From positions 301,409 to 365,408 of the forward strand of contig NW_017802536.1 of the NCBI RefSeq assembly GCF_001625305.1: a DNA stretch of 64,000 bases, read 5' to 3'. This stretch comes from Branchiostoma belcheri (lineage: Eukaryota > Chordata > Leptocardii > Amphioxiformes > Branchiostomatidae). Each line of letters begins with the position of its first letter. Position 1 is the stretch's first letter. Position numbers and translations under genes: made by a program. The notes below the pieces were generated by a model. It made no database searches. It saw nothing but the letters and a program-made list of their open reading frames with translations, and had not been told where the DNA came from. Below are positions 36,544 to 50,300 of the stretch, piece after piece.

Positions 36544-37225
36544 GTTCCTTTTAGTGTTTGATCTAAGCTTAAACTTTGCAAGGCTGGAAACATCCACTCC
36601 TGCTGACCTTGTTCTCTTGATGCTTTCATCATTACCTGTATACATGACATGTATATGTGAAAGGAAAAGTAAACCTTTTGTTCCTAGTTCACAATAAATG
36701 TGTCTTAATGCAATCAAAGAAATTAAAGAGCTGACAACGTTACTAAATTGGATATCAAAGCTAAAATGATGGGGGAAAAGAATTCTTAAGAAAGACTAAA
36801 AATCCCTCTCCCCAAAATAGTAGTGCAAAAAGAGCTTCGAGCTTGAATGCGTAGTTTGTCTATAGCTATAGATGCCAAAATACCTTAAAAATCCGACTGA
36901 AAATTATCAATTCACGTGCCAAATGTGGACCAAAAACTTAAGAATGAAAAATAACACGTCTTTTGCCAACATCAAGTATGAATAACCACAAACGAATAAA
37001 CGATCATTATCCGTGCAAAATACCTTGATACCAAGGAGCCTTGATACATGTATGCATTTATTTTATACTCCCCTAATAGGAATCGTCGGCAGCCGTCCGA
37101 TGATGATGATGATGATGAATAGGAATATTTCACCCGTGTTTTTTGTTTTCGTACAAGGTACTCGATTCAAAACAGACTTTTTAAAAGCAGTCTTAGGCCT
37201 AGGAACACCTTCAGTCATAGCAGCT
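36544..37225. other. No recognisable gene
   Basis: AT-rich sequence with a short ATG/GATGAT run near 37100. No exon-like feature is seen. Confidence 0.3.
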
Positions 37226-37251
37226 GTCTTGTCGATCACCATACGGATGAA

Positions 37252-37497
37252 TCACCCGAACTGCTTGATTGCTTGCCCCACCTGTAGGTCGGAGTAAACA
37301 TCAATGCCTCTCCCGACCTTCTCGTCATTGCAGAAGAATTGCACTGTAGCTGATCTTGACAAAACTTGCTTGAAATTGTGTGGTCGAAACTCACTCGCCG
37401 CTACAAGTCTCTCGTACAGTTGCGCGAAAGTTAGTTTTCCCTGGCCGACATTGAGCGCGTACCAGTCAACAACAACCTTTTTCGCACGCTTTTACGA
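37252..37497 (-). CDS. Unrecognised open frame, possible exon or element remnant
   Basis: The minus strand has about 80 codons open up to a TGA at 37252-37254, with pieces such as VVVDWYALNVGQGKLTF, QLYERLVAASEF and GRGIDVYSDLQVGQAI. Composition looks protein-like, but there is no Met, no clear splice partner and no family I recognise. It could be an orphan exon or a decayed transposon ORF. Confidence 0.25.
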
Positions 37498-37950
37498 CCT
37501 TAACGCTCACATACTTGGCGACCAAGGGTGGTGAGCCCACATGCTATGTAGAGCACGACGCTATCTTTCTTCTTTTGAACTGTGGCGCGCGGACTCTTGT
37601 GCGCACGTACATCATCGTTTTGCGGCACATGTTTCGCGGTACGGGTGTCATTGTGACCTCTCTTACTACACAGATCTCTCTTCTACTAACCCTAGAGGTT
37701 ATCACGACCTCATGATCACAGCCGACTCCTGTTTAACAATCTTCTCAGGAGTCCAAAACATGCATTTCCACTTGTCACTTTCTGACTAGGCTTGGGGCTC
37801 AGCTGCTAATTAATAAGCTCCAACAAACCAATAATAAATCAAGAACAGTTCACATATATCTCTAACATGGAATGATAATTCCACCAGGAACTCGGTATTT
37901 ACTGTCCGTACTATTGCTTTGAGTTCACTGTCCCACGAGACTAGTCTCAT

Positions 37951-38030
37951 ACAGCGGGTAATCCACCGGTACAGCGGGTAATCCACCGGTACAGCGGGTA
38001 ATCCACAGGTACAGCGGGTAATCCACAGTA
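37951..38030. repeat. Four tandem 20-bp units
   Basis: Four copies of ACAGCGGGTAATCCACCGGT with few changes, followed by a degenerate fifth unit near 38049. Confidence 0.9.
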
Positions 38031-39985
38031 ATAGTGGTGTCCACAAGAACAGCAGGTAATCCACAACGTTCATTATCCCCTCAGCTGGGCACGTGCATGC
38101 GAACCACTGAAATATAAGGTGTCTGCAATGGGGACAGCAATGAAACAACTGTCCAGGCTACAAGCATTTTTTTTCCTTTTTGTTCTAAATCATACCAAAT
38201 CTGAAGACAGGATGGTTTCAAATATTTTCACTGAATATTACATACAGTAAAGGGGCCGGGCTATAGTGCACGGATGTTGTGACCATAGCCGGAACTATAC
38301 ACGGATATGTGAGAGCATCAGGGCAGAGCTTTACACACGGTTCCACGTCAACATTGTTATACCACGTCTTGTGAGGGACATCTGGGAGGACCCGGTAGGA
38401 AGTACAAAACGTCGAAAAGAGGATACTTAACAGCCAGACGCCAATATTCAGAAATCTATAGGTAAATAGTTTTCCGTTATATAGATTTGGCAGTGGAAAT
38501 CCACTGTATACGCCTTGCCATTTTTTAATGCATGCATAGTGTGTGTGTGGGGGGGGTGTCCGTGCGTTTGTTTGAGCGCTTGTGCTTGTGTACTTAATCA
38601 TTTCTCTGCCTGTGTGTGTGTCGAGAAGACTTACATAGATTGTATTTCACGGTGGTCAAATCTGGGCTGCAAAGTTCCCACATTTCATAGAATCTGAATT
38701 GTGTTCGATCGTGTTCGATCTGGGCAATTCGAATCAAACCCGCGTTCCATTTCGGGGTCACCTGCGGTCATTTACTATAAAGCGGCAAAACAAGCCCTTC
38801 TGCCTGAGTGCCTTGCAACAGATAAAAAACAACACTTTTCCATAGATACAAACAGTTTCCTGGACAGTACATGTCCGCTATCATTTTTTGTGGACATGTA
38901 ACATATAGCGAAGCTATTGTCGTATCCTTGGGTGACCTTGAATACTGTAATGATTCTTTACACCTGTATGAATAACACAATGCACACTTTCGGGTGATAT
39001 GACATGTCTGCAAAACTCGTTCAAACCTGGAGGCATGGAGAGCTCAAAATGACCGTAACGGTTGTCCCGAAAATCGTGTTTTAGGGATTTTTCAAAAATG
39101 GCCTCAATTTTGAATAATGGGTATTTTAGTGAGGTCAAAAATGCCATCTTTTCACCAATATGTTGACAAAAACTAGACTTAAAATCAGAAATTAAAAAAT
39201 CCCTAAAACACGATCTTTGATCTTATTCCTAGTCGTCGAAAAATAAAAAGATCGGGGATCTGGGGTTATACACGAAGCCAGGTTTGAACGAGGTATGCCT
39301 AAAAACATGACATAACGTCTGCTCGGAAACCCGAAAATAATCGTCTTTCTGAGCAAAATTTAACAAAATCAGTGATTTAACATTAAAAGGATGTTAAGAC
39401 GATAATTTCATTTCAATTTGACGAAACTTTAACTAAATACTATTTGTTTATTTTCAGACCGCCGTGTTTATAGGGCGGCTCTTAGTTAGCGCTATAGCCT
39501 GGGTGCCACCAGAGTTTGTTAGGGGTTGCCTTTGAACATCGAATGTCTCCCAACGTAGGCCTTAGTAAGACTTCGTAGTGATTAGAATTTGCGCCCCCCC
39601 TCCTCCTGGTGTACTGCATCGGAATTTAAGGTTTGGATTATTGTAATTATTGTAATTATTGTAATTTTTCACTGTAATTTGCTCTTGTGATTGAACAATC
39701 GGCTATTCCAGGATTAAGGTGTACCAATGGTATTCTGAATCGTTATATATGTCTAACTATACATTGCATTCTGTTAAACATTTATAATTGTCTTAAGACA
39801 AGTATTATCAAGAAAATTATGACGGTTTTTGGCTGATGGATGTTTAAATTATTACGCCAGTACCAATTTTATGCCTAAAATTGCCATAGAATTAACGTTA
39901 TACTGCTGCATTAAAATAGGTATTTAAAAAAAAGCTATTAGGTAAGTTACAATGAAAAAATGAAATCAACAATTGAGAAATATGT
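38031..39985. other. Repeat-rich, gene-free interval
   Basis: A block near 38360-38640 resembles 22330-22640, and 38890-38970 is an inverted copy of 30640-30720. Near 39070 and 39200 lie complementary CCCTAAAACACGAT motifs. No gene is seen. Confidence 0.35.
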
Positions 39986-39988
39986 TAA

Positions 39989-40812
39989 CCCTATCTAGAC
40001 CGGGCTCTTTTGGGCTTCGTGGGACGGGGAGGGGGGTGGGTGTTGGGGCTCATTCGACCCCCCCCCCTCAGAACTCGCGAACAGTATGTCGTATGGCCAC
40101 CAATTTTTAGAGGATGGTGTAGTAGTAAAAAATTATCATAACTACAATTTTTATGTCGTTATGTTGTAATGTGATGTCATTTTAACGTCGTTAATGTGAT
40201 TTTATTGGCCCAAACCGTCTAGATGGGTTATTCCCTGAAAACTAAGTGGTATACAACAAAACTTTACCAAAAGTGTTTATGACAGAATATCAGGATGTAC
40301 TAAGTCTTATGTTGTCCATAGCAACACCGTCATGCATATGTAAGCAATCCGCCATCTTGGATCATCAATCTTGAATTTTCGAAAATTGTTCTCTCAGGAT
40401 AAAGCCGAAAATACACTGTAAACAGACTAAAGACGTTCATATGAACCTTCTTTGTAAAAAGAAATGGAAGTATTGATGACATTTTAAGGAAAATAACCTG
40501 TATATACCTGTTCTAAGGATATGGTCCGCTATCTTTGATTTTGGCCAATGGAGTAAAAAATTAGCATAAATTATGCATTTTTTTGTAGAATTTACATACA
40601 AATATATGGGATGTTATTTATATTAGAAACCATGTGTAAATTATAAATGACATAAAACCCATGAATTCTATTGTTGAAACGAAAATTAATAAATTTAGCA
40701 AAAATGCCTGTCAGAAACCCATCGCCATGGCAACACAAAAAATATTATCTTATTTTAATAATACAGAATTGTTGCCACCAATATTTTTAGCTCCCCCCCT
40801 CCCCCCGGTCTA
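39989..40812 (-). mobile_element. Near-complete piggyBac-like MITE, inverted
   Basis: Starts after TTAA (39985-39988) with CCCTATCTAGACCGGG and runs as the reverse complement of 17552-18462 to CCCCCCGGTCTACATA, where the terminus is mutated and the right TTAA is lost. Confidence 0.75.
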
Positions 40813-42600
40813 CATACTAAGACTGCCTCCTTTGAATATGTTTTGCTGAAAACTACATGATAATTTGAAAAATTGTCTTTCGTACAGTGCCGTTAACACT
40901 ATGTATTAGAAAATGCATATTTTACACTTTATAGCAAAATATGTACCCCCGAAAATTGTGATAGGTATAGTTATTTTTCATATTAATACATGGTCTATCT
41001 AGATATACATGTCATACAAAATTTGTGTCTTCATGTTGCGTTGCTCGTACTTTGTGTTAAAATACGGGATAGCTTGCAGTTGCCTGCTATTTTTTGTCCG
41101 AGAAAACGTGGTGCCAGTAAAGAAGTACTAAATGGCTCATTAGCTGGAATATGGATGCCATGGGTTCATATAGATTCAGTAGTCTGAAGCAACTCAACAT
41201 GGTGGCCTTATGACAGAAGCCATTTTGATAATGTTTGTAAAAAAATTATAAAAAAATGACAGTCATAAATTACTATGTTGTACCAAGGACATAATGTCCT
41301 TGGTTGTACATGTACATTTACATTCTTTAAATGATGCAGTTTTAACCCTTGTCCTGCTGGCATTCCTGGCACAATATTTTTCAATAATTTTATGTCTTAA
41401 TTAGATCATAGACCCCAAATTGTTTTGCCCTGCAGTGGCATAGTTACTTCCTCATTCGTTGCGTTTCGCTGCGGTGTGATGCGTTGCACGAGAAATACCC
41501 CCAAATCGTACCTATACAAGGTGTAATATAGATGGTACTGTATGTGCCGCGCGACATATGTTGCGCACAGCAGGACAAGGGTTTTAAAGAAATGTATACC
41601 CTCCCTTTAGTTCTGTAACGTCAGTTCACATTTGAAACAAATTGTTGAAGGATATAGCGAGTATTGTTGTTTAATGCCCAAGAGAAACACCCTGGCACAC
41701 CCTGATAGCCGAAGGTGAGTTTAAAACATAAACAGTTTCTTCTGAAATCTAAAAATATACAGAAGAAGACAGAAGAGTCGGATTAGCGCCTACTTTTATG
41801 GGGGCAATAACCCGCACCTACCATTTGGTTATTTGTTTGAAATATTTCTAAATATTTCCAAAAGTATCGAACTCAGTTGTAAGCATTAAGGGGGATATCA
41901 AAATATAAACTCACTGCATACAACTAGCATCCGTGAGGGGGGGGGGGCTGAAAAAGTTCTCCTACTCTTTATCATATTGAGTCAACGGATAAGACGTAAC
42001 CGTTACATGCAATATGGAATTATCATCAAACCAAACAACACGATTATAGGGTAATAACAAAAAGGGCAGGTACTAAAGCCAAACCTAGTACATTTAAACT
42101 TTGGCTAGACATTACCTCAAAGCTAGTCTCTAATATTGCAAGCAGCCTCCAAAAGTGTTCCTATATTCCTTAACAAAAATCTATAAATAAGACCCTAGTT
42201 TAGCTGTGGATAGAATACTAGGAATATTCTTGGAATCTACCCGGGTCATTTTTGTTGTGTTGCAGAATATTAAAAAAAAAAAAAACTAGTGGAGATGAAT
42301 ACAGCATTTTTTTATTGTTTCACTCCATACTATAGTGAATTTTTTTTTCATGTTTCTTCTACTCCTCCTCCTTCTCCTGCGAACTCTGAGCCATCATTCA
42401 AGGTCGACGAAGCGAGTAACCAATAATGCGACCCAATGCTTTTTTCCCGGGGAACCGATGACGTCACGAACGTTTTCTGCAAGTTTGCGGCAAGGAAACC
42501 ACGAAAATAACACAAATATCCATAGCCAAGGTCCCGAGCAGATTATTTTCAGTTATAACTTTTTTGAGAAAAACGATGTCTAAAATAAACTGTATTTTTC
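40813..42600. other. Gene-free interval with dispersed repeats
   Basis: Blocks near 41440-41560 and 41585-41660 recur at about 21990-22090 and 35740-35820. No coding exon is recognised. Confidence 0.35.
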
Positions 42601-42885
42601 TAATTGCTCCATTATGACGCTGCCTGGAACTCAAGTCTTGGCAATATAGTTGTTGGTTATAATAAGTATGTCTAAGTTATGCCATAAAATGACGTCATGC
42701 ATATTTAAACTATGCACCGTCTTGGATGGTCAATATTGAATTTTCGTAAATACTTTTTTTAAGATAAAGCCTAAAAATACAATTTAACTAAACTAAAAGG
42801 TCGAAATTAACCTTTTATGAAAATTAAAGGAAAAAAGCCGGAATTGACTTGATCTAATGACTTGGTCTGCCATCTATGATTTTGA

Positions 42886-43805
42886 CGAGTGACAGACTCA
42901 CACTTAACATCAGCAAGTGCAAAGCGATGCTCTTTGGCACTTGTAACAGGCTGCACCTAGGAAGCGAACAGTTAAAAACATATCTATCTGGAAAGTGTCT
43001 TGAAGTAGTATCCAATTTTAAGTATCTGGGGATCTGGCTTGACCCATGTCTGACATGGCAATGCTATATTGAGAAGTTGACAAACTCCGTGTCTGCAAGT
43101 TCTTCGGCGACTCGTTTCTGTTCTACCACAAACCACTTTAACAATGTTGTTTAATTGCTTGATATTACCGAAACTTGATTATTGCGATGTAGTATGGGGT
43201 AATTGTGGGAAAGGCTTATCAGACAAGCTACAAAAGTTCCAAAACAGAGCAGCAAGAATAATACTAGGTTTACCATATAGATCACATGTCAGCTCTGATC
43301 ATCTATCCAGCCTTGGCTGGAAAGATCTGTCTTCACGTCGTCATATGCATCTCCCACAAACTGTACGAAAGTCGATAAACAACCAGTTGCCAGAGTACCT
43401 AGACATCTTTAATCGAACCCTAGAAACCCACAACTACTCCACCCGACACAGTATGAACCAGTCCCAGTGACTTCCTAAAGCTAGGTTGGAATGTGGCAAG
43501 AAAACGTTTGCTTATCGAGGTGCAGTCGGCTGGAATAAACTCCCACCCGGTGTTAGAACTGCACCGTCGATACAGACGTTCAGAACACTGTATGCTCAGT
43601 AAGTGACCGCTGACTTCCTTCCCTTATTACGACCTGGCATGATCCCGATTACGAGTAATGGATTACGATTATGATTTTGTTTTTGGTGTAAATATTGTTG
43701 TATTTCCGTGTATATATGTGTCGTACCCAGGGCCACTCTGAAAAGCAGTGCTATGACACTGAGTAGTGCCACCCTGGTAAAAGAATGCAGAAAAAAATAA
43801 ATAAA
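42886..43805 (+). pseudogene. Non-LTR retrotransposon 3' fragment
   Basis: Encodes LTLNISKCKAMLFGTCN, FKYLGIWLDPCLTWQCYIEK, then, after a frameshift, LILPKLDYCDVVWGN and KLQKFQNRAARIILG. These are C-terminal reverse-transcriptase and thumb segments of a CR1/L2/Jockey-like element. It ends in an AATAAATAAATA tail near 43793-43805. The 5' end abuts a piggyBac-like MITE remnant (about 42600-42885), so it is 5'-truncated. Confidence 0.8.
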
Positions 43806-43834
43806 TAGGAAAAATCACCAATTTGGTGGCCCTA

Positions 43835-44039
43835 GCGCAAGCTGTTCAGGCGCTATCTAAATCGATCTATAACCATACTAGTATCTATAAACTCCTGCTG
43901 TTTCCCGCGCAAGCTGTTCAGGTGCTATCTAGATCGATCTATAACCATACTAGTATCTATAAACTCCTGCTGTTTCCCGCGCAAGCTGTTGAGGCGCAAT
44001 CTAGATCGATCTATAACCATATCTATAAACTCCTGCTGG
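43835..44039. repeat. Three tandem 72-bp units
   Basis: Units start at 43835, 43907 and 43979 with GCGCAAGCTGTT and carry ATCGATCTATAACCATA. They lie about 275 bp before the NXPE start codon. Confidence 0.9.
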
Positions 44040-44313
44040 ACACTTTAAAATGCCAGGAATCCACATAGGAGACAGAGCTGTATATGCTGTGTGGTTCATG
44101 GTCTACGGTAATGCTTGGCTATACAGCTATCACTGATGATTAGATTGCTTGTTGAATTCCAGATGAAAATACTAGTCACAGTAACCTATCGGTAAAAGAA
44201 AACAACTGAAAGACCTATTCAGAGTTCCCAACAGCGTGTTTCACGGTTTAAGATATCCGTGGACTCGAGTTTGAAGGAGTGAACCTGGTTACATCATTAG
44301 TATTTTTTCAGAG

Positions 44314-47300
44314 ATGGCAGTTTGCGATGGGAAGTTCTGTTTTGTCTGTGCTGCCTTTCTTACACTTACCTGGGTACTTGTGATGTACGGCGTTCAGGTA
44401 AGTTTTACATTACATTCATACTACTAAATAGATTTAACAGTATTACAGTACTTTTCATTCTTTCCTTATAGTAACTAGCGAGCTGTTTTTGACGTCACCT
44501 GTTTGTTGGAATTTCCAAATATCAAATTTTAAAAAAGATCTTTTACTAATAAATGCGTTATATATTTCTCTGTGGTTTTGTAGTACAGTGCTGGTCCTTG
44601 TATAGGTTTGGTCCCCTGTCCACCGAGGTGGCGATTGAACCTAAAATTGATCAGCACTGCAAAACAAAACAAAGTGCCCTAATACAATCGTTCTGGTGAC
44701 CGTAATTCGCTCCGTAAACTCAATATTCATCAAGAACGTGATATACGGGAGACATTCAAATAACCATTGCGGTACTTTTGCCGTCAGCTCTGCTATCTTT
44801 GTTGTTAGGAGACCAACTTAATAAAACTTGTAAGGTGCCTCAAAGTTAAGTACAAACAGAAGTAACCAATGTAAGCTTTACGTACATTATGCGACTGAGT
44901 TCATGAGAGTTTAAAACAGGTTATGTTATTATTTATGATAATGTTAAAATTAATTTAATTCAATGTAAGAATATCATTAATAGTATGCTATTAAAAAGGC
45001 AAGATGAAATAAAAGAAGACTATTCTCGTATCTGGCAATAATTTTTAAGTGAGTTTATTTGATACCCATGTTGCCATGGAAACGTCTTTCTGGTGTTTTT
45101 GTGGTGAAGTTTAGAAACTTTGCTTGAAACAACGTTTTCTATCAATAACGTGTGTAAATTGTAATGTTGTCCAAGAGGAACAGAAAGAGGTTCTCAAAAG
45201 ACAATTAAAATCCCAGTTGTTAATGTTGGCAATAGTCGGTTTTTAACATGGTAAAGGCTCTAGCTCCATATGCCATACATGTGCAATAATGGCAACTTTG
45301 TTTGTCAATGATTGTGATAACTTCTGAATATTGTAAATACCATTCGTCAGTGAATATTATAAGCCAACAATAATTTTTCAGGTCGACATAGCAGTCGGAA
45401 ACATAAAGCTTGGACAACATGGAATGAAAAACATTTGGCCTGTGCGTGGATCTCAGGATCTGAAACCTAAATACAAGGTTTGCAATCTTACAAGCTTATT
45501 TTGCTCATAAGAATATTTCCGATGAATGTATAAAAGCTCATTGTGCTGAACTCTGCGAGTTGCAGAAAAAAATACCTTAAAAACAAATCAACAGTGTGAT
45601 GGCTAGAAAAACTGAAAAGTATGTAGCTGTCTCATAAAGAGATTTTGAACACTTGCTGTTTACTGCTACAGTAGGAAAGCGCCTTCATCACCATAATCGT
45701 ACGTTTGTTTTACTGAGATACAACGACTCGAACCTCCTGCCTTGCAACAACACAAGGTACCGGAGAGGCCACAACCAACAGTTAAAACAACTGCCCTGTC
45801 GGTTTTATTCCATTCTCCCCCTTACCATTTCGGACTGGAACTATTTGTCCGAAAACGTCATCCAGTCCCAGTCTCTGTCTACCTTTGCCTCGAAGGTGTC
45901 AAACATCGACTAAATCGTCTCTATTGTGACCTTTAACCTGTCAAAATGTCAATAATTTCTAATACTTAGGCAGCTTGACATCAACAAAAGAAAAATAATG
46001 CTACACGGTGTATTCCGTATCGTCTGAGGTACCAGTCCGACTGTTTGTCGGATCACCCGAAGGCCGGAGGGTGATCCGACCCCGGAGGGCTGGGACCGAG
46101 TCTGATGCGTGATACACCGTGTTGTATTTAATTTGTGTCATACCCACCAGAGAAAACAGACAACTTAATGCGAAATGTGCCTAAATGTGCTGTATCTAAA
46201 CGTAAACAAAAAGTGTCAATTTTTTGTTTAGAGCGTCAATTTCATTATCCGAATTTTGTGATCAAAGTTTCGAATGTGGCACACTCGGTGCGTGTAACAC
46301 TAGGTGCGTGTAACACAGTTTCGAATTATTCTATGAAACATTTGGAAACCCCAATCCGAACACGGGCCGGAACACCTTTATCAAACGTTATTGCTGCACA
46401 GGTATGACATAAATAAATTATATTTTATTATACGAATGAGAACAGCCCCCCCCCNNNNNNNNNNNNNNNNNNNNATGCCCGGTCTAGATAGGGTTAAGTG
46501 GGTGTACTTTTATTCACATACTTAAAAAAGAGAAAGAATTGAAAACAAAAATAAAACAGATAAACCACATTGGCACATCAGTCAACTGTTATTAGCAGAA
46601 TTGTTTTGTAGTATCATCATGTTTTCTTGCAAAATTATATTTCTGTAACGCTAAGAGGTTATTTCTTTTTTCAAGCCCTAAAGCAAAAGAAAAACAAATT
46701 ACACAATTGAGCTATAACATGTACATCTAAAAGGACTTTACTTGTGCAATGAATGTTTTCATGATTGTTTGAGAATAAAGACACTCTGTTGGTACTGAAA
46801 CTTGTGAAAGCATGTGCCATTTTTTTTTTTGGGGGGGGGGTCAACTAACCTGCTATCTCTCTTGTCTAGACAAGTGGTCACTTGTCTATAGTGGTCAAAT
46901 TTGGCCAGTCCCTTGTGTGACCACTATAGACAGGTTCGACTGTAGTTACGTATAGCGTTCTGTATATGATGGCTACTAACCATCATTCACTGTGTTTTGT
47001 AGGTCATCAACGTAACTTCATACAATGCACACAGACAGTGGATTCAGAACGACACCATCAACTTTGAATGGGTCACCGATGCAAACCACACTACTGTCGA
47101 AATCATCAACCCTAAACCATTTTATAGGATAGGGGATATCCTCCACATTGGAATTATAGCGAGCGATGGAAAAGGCAGGCGGAAGCAACATGGAGGTGAC
47201 TACTTTGAAGCAGTGTTAAAGAACAGTGAAATCTACGGTAGCACAGCAGGTAGAATCCAGGACCACGGAAACGGAGCGTACACTGTCACATTTGTGCTAG

Positions 47301-50300
47301 GTTTCGCCGGGACTGTTACACCCAACGTACACCTCGTCCATGTCAGTGAAGCGGTTCAACTTTTGAAAGAGTTTAGAAAAGTTCCTAACAAAAGGAAGTG
47401 GCTATGCGGGTTCGAAACTGAAGGGAAAGAATTGAAAAAAGGATGCACGTACTTTGCTAACCAATCCATGTCTTTGGCCGACCAATGTGACTTTTCAGCA
47501 CCAAACACAAGTCGAATGTGGTTCTGTGAAAAGCCTAAAGATATTCCATGTGAAGCAATAACTAAATGCCAAGGAACTCCATACATTGAAGCAGTCGATA
47601 GGATGGTGTCTGCTGAACAACGAAAGCTTTTTAGAAGGTAATGTAACTCACTACACGAAATATCAAGTAGCATTTCTAGAAAAAAAGTTACACTTTATTA
47701 GTCCATTTGTTTTGCCAGAGCAACCAATTTGAAACGAAAATTCACAAGAAATACAATCTTTTCAAAGAGAGCAAAAAAACAGAGTTCCACGATCTCATAC
47801 CTTCGCCAAATGATGTTAACCCTTTCGGTTGATGAATTATACAAGTTTAATGATAAATTTCGCCAAAGATTTCGCAAATAAAAGCCTCATTTGCATGAAT
47901 TTTAGTCGATCATATTCTTCACCCAATGACAGTCTTACCATAACAAAAAAAGTTACTGTAGCACGTCCTCATAAATTATGCAAATGAGTTAAAAATTTGA
48001 ATGAATAAAGTTTATTGATGTTCACTTTCACTTCCAAATGCAGTAAGTATGAAATTCCCAGGAGTTACAACCATGAAATTATAACAGTTTGCTTTTAATT
48101 ATGCAAATTAGGTCTTCATTTTCATTATCTATATCTTCAGATAATTTGTATGTTCTTAATTACATGTCACAGGTGTTTCATAGTCCTAGTTATCAAATGA
48201 AGCGGATTTATAGAATTTCCTCATTATTATGCAAACTACCTCCTAATTTGCATAATAATCATTTAATCATGTGATCATCACTTCAGTTACCTACATACCA
48301 AAAATCATGACAATCCGTCAACCGGTTCTTGAGTTATCCTCCTTCGGAGATTTTTCAGGAACACTCCTGTAGTTCAATAACAAGCCGCTAGGCGGACTAA
48401 AAACCCATGTAACTTCTTCCTTGGCCCAAGAGTTATCTACCATCTAAAATTCTTCACAGTGGCATGTCCAATTCATCAGATATCAAAATTTAATTTCTTG
48501 GTCTCATTTAGACCTACCAACATATTTAATTTTTATGACATAGCATACAAAGCTTCTTGAGTTATGCGGTTCACAAACAGAGAAACAGACAAACAAACAG
48601 ACAGACGTACAGACGCTACTAAAACATAACCTTCTTGGCGATGGTAACAAAGCTATTTTTTGGATGAGTTGTATAGTAACTCTGCCTGTGTATAAATGTA
48701 CCTGTGTATCATCCTCTTTCTTAAAGGCAAAACTTCATAAGATCTTGATTTATTGTGGTTAGTGGAAGGACGACCCTGATAGATATGGATACGTCTTCTC
48801 CTACTGAATGCCCAAACTGTCTACACCACGAAGACGGCCTCATTACCCAGTAAGGGTACCTAATGGCCTGGATTCAGGTGGATATTCAGGTGAATATGTA
48901 ACACTATCTGGACTAGGCCATACGATATAGCGTTGACGAGTTCAGAGGGATGGTGAATACCCCGCCGTGCCACGAATCCCATAAAAACCAAATTTAGATA
49001 AGATTCAGTGACACTTGGCATGATTACATGATAATCATGATCTAATTTGCATTATTAGTAAGGTAGATCTATAAGCCTGGAACACTGTGACATTTGTAGT
49101 TAAGAAAAAAGTAGCATTACCATACAAAGATTATTAAAACAAAAAATGGATTGCAAGTAATAAAACAAATATTATGATTTTAATAGTAGTTTATGATAAT
49201 ACTTTCATAGTTGCAACATTCGGACGTTTATTGAATTATATATTTAAAGGAAGACCGCATTTATATAAGGAAATTTCAAAATAGTGTTCTTTGTTAAGAT
49301 AAGCATGTCTTCTGGTGTAGAGTATGATCGACTGATACAATGTATGTATCTGTTTTTAAAATACTGACTAAACATTTATAATTCGTCAGCCATCAGATTA
49401 ATATTATTTGGCGAAGGTATGAGGTTGTTGAACAATAGTTTTAGTTGACATCATCTCTTTACGGTCTCTAATTCAGAAAAAAAACTCTTATGTTACTTGT
49501 GTTTTTCTGTCAAAATGTATACATTAGCTAATAGACCTCATTCCAGATACAGTCGCCATATGGATTCTATTCTCGCGAGAGCACATCCTTGGCGTGAGCG
49601 CGCGTGACCTCGCACGAAAGCGAGGCTTCCGTGTGGTCGCGGATTCCCTGTAGTACGTTCTAACACAGTCGATAGCGGTGCTCCAACTTCAACGGTGAGT
49701 TTTGCCCGTCCAGTGTAAAATATTGTCGGAAGTACGGCTTTCACGGGTAGAGGATGTTGTTGTGGGCATGTGGGATCGATTTCGGCGGGTAGAAATGCAT
49801 GTTTCTTCCGATTTTGAACAGTTTCGGACGGGCGGCATTGTAGCGTATGTGATGCACTTTGTTTACATTCTACGTACGCAGCTAACTTCGAAAAATATCG
49901 AGTTTAGCCGGATATATAGCCACAAAAACCTAAAAATGTTGGCCCTGGAGTCTTGTGGGTTGAAAGTTATGGAGTGTTCGGCGATTTCTCCGTAGATTTA
50001 TCGATTATAGCGTCTAATGTCCGGCCGTACATAGAGTGAAACTTTCGTAACTTGGGGAGGGGGGCGGTTGTTATTCTAACGTCCCCCGTTTAATATTATT
50101 ATTTGTCGATGGAACTTAACTAAAATAGAACGGTACAAAAACATAATTTACCTTGGTGAGATCCTGTTGGGTAGAAATGGGTCTCTTGAACGAAATTTTG
50201 GCGGTCGCCCTGAAGATTCATCGATTACAACGTCAAAGTGTTTTTAGTCACTTACGCAGTGTGGGAGAGGCGGGGCATGTGTTTTTCTAAACGTCCTACG

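Noticed and set aside
37951..38030. Possible CRISPR-like array of 20-bp repeats
   Set aside because: The units are directly tandem with no unique spacers, and the DNA is eukaryotic.
46135..46407. 90-codon ORF ending near a GTATGA donor-like site in NXPE intron 2
   Set aside because: Not needed for the NXPE frame, which is complete without it, and follows a foldback element; no family recognised.
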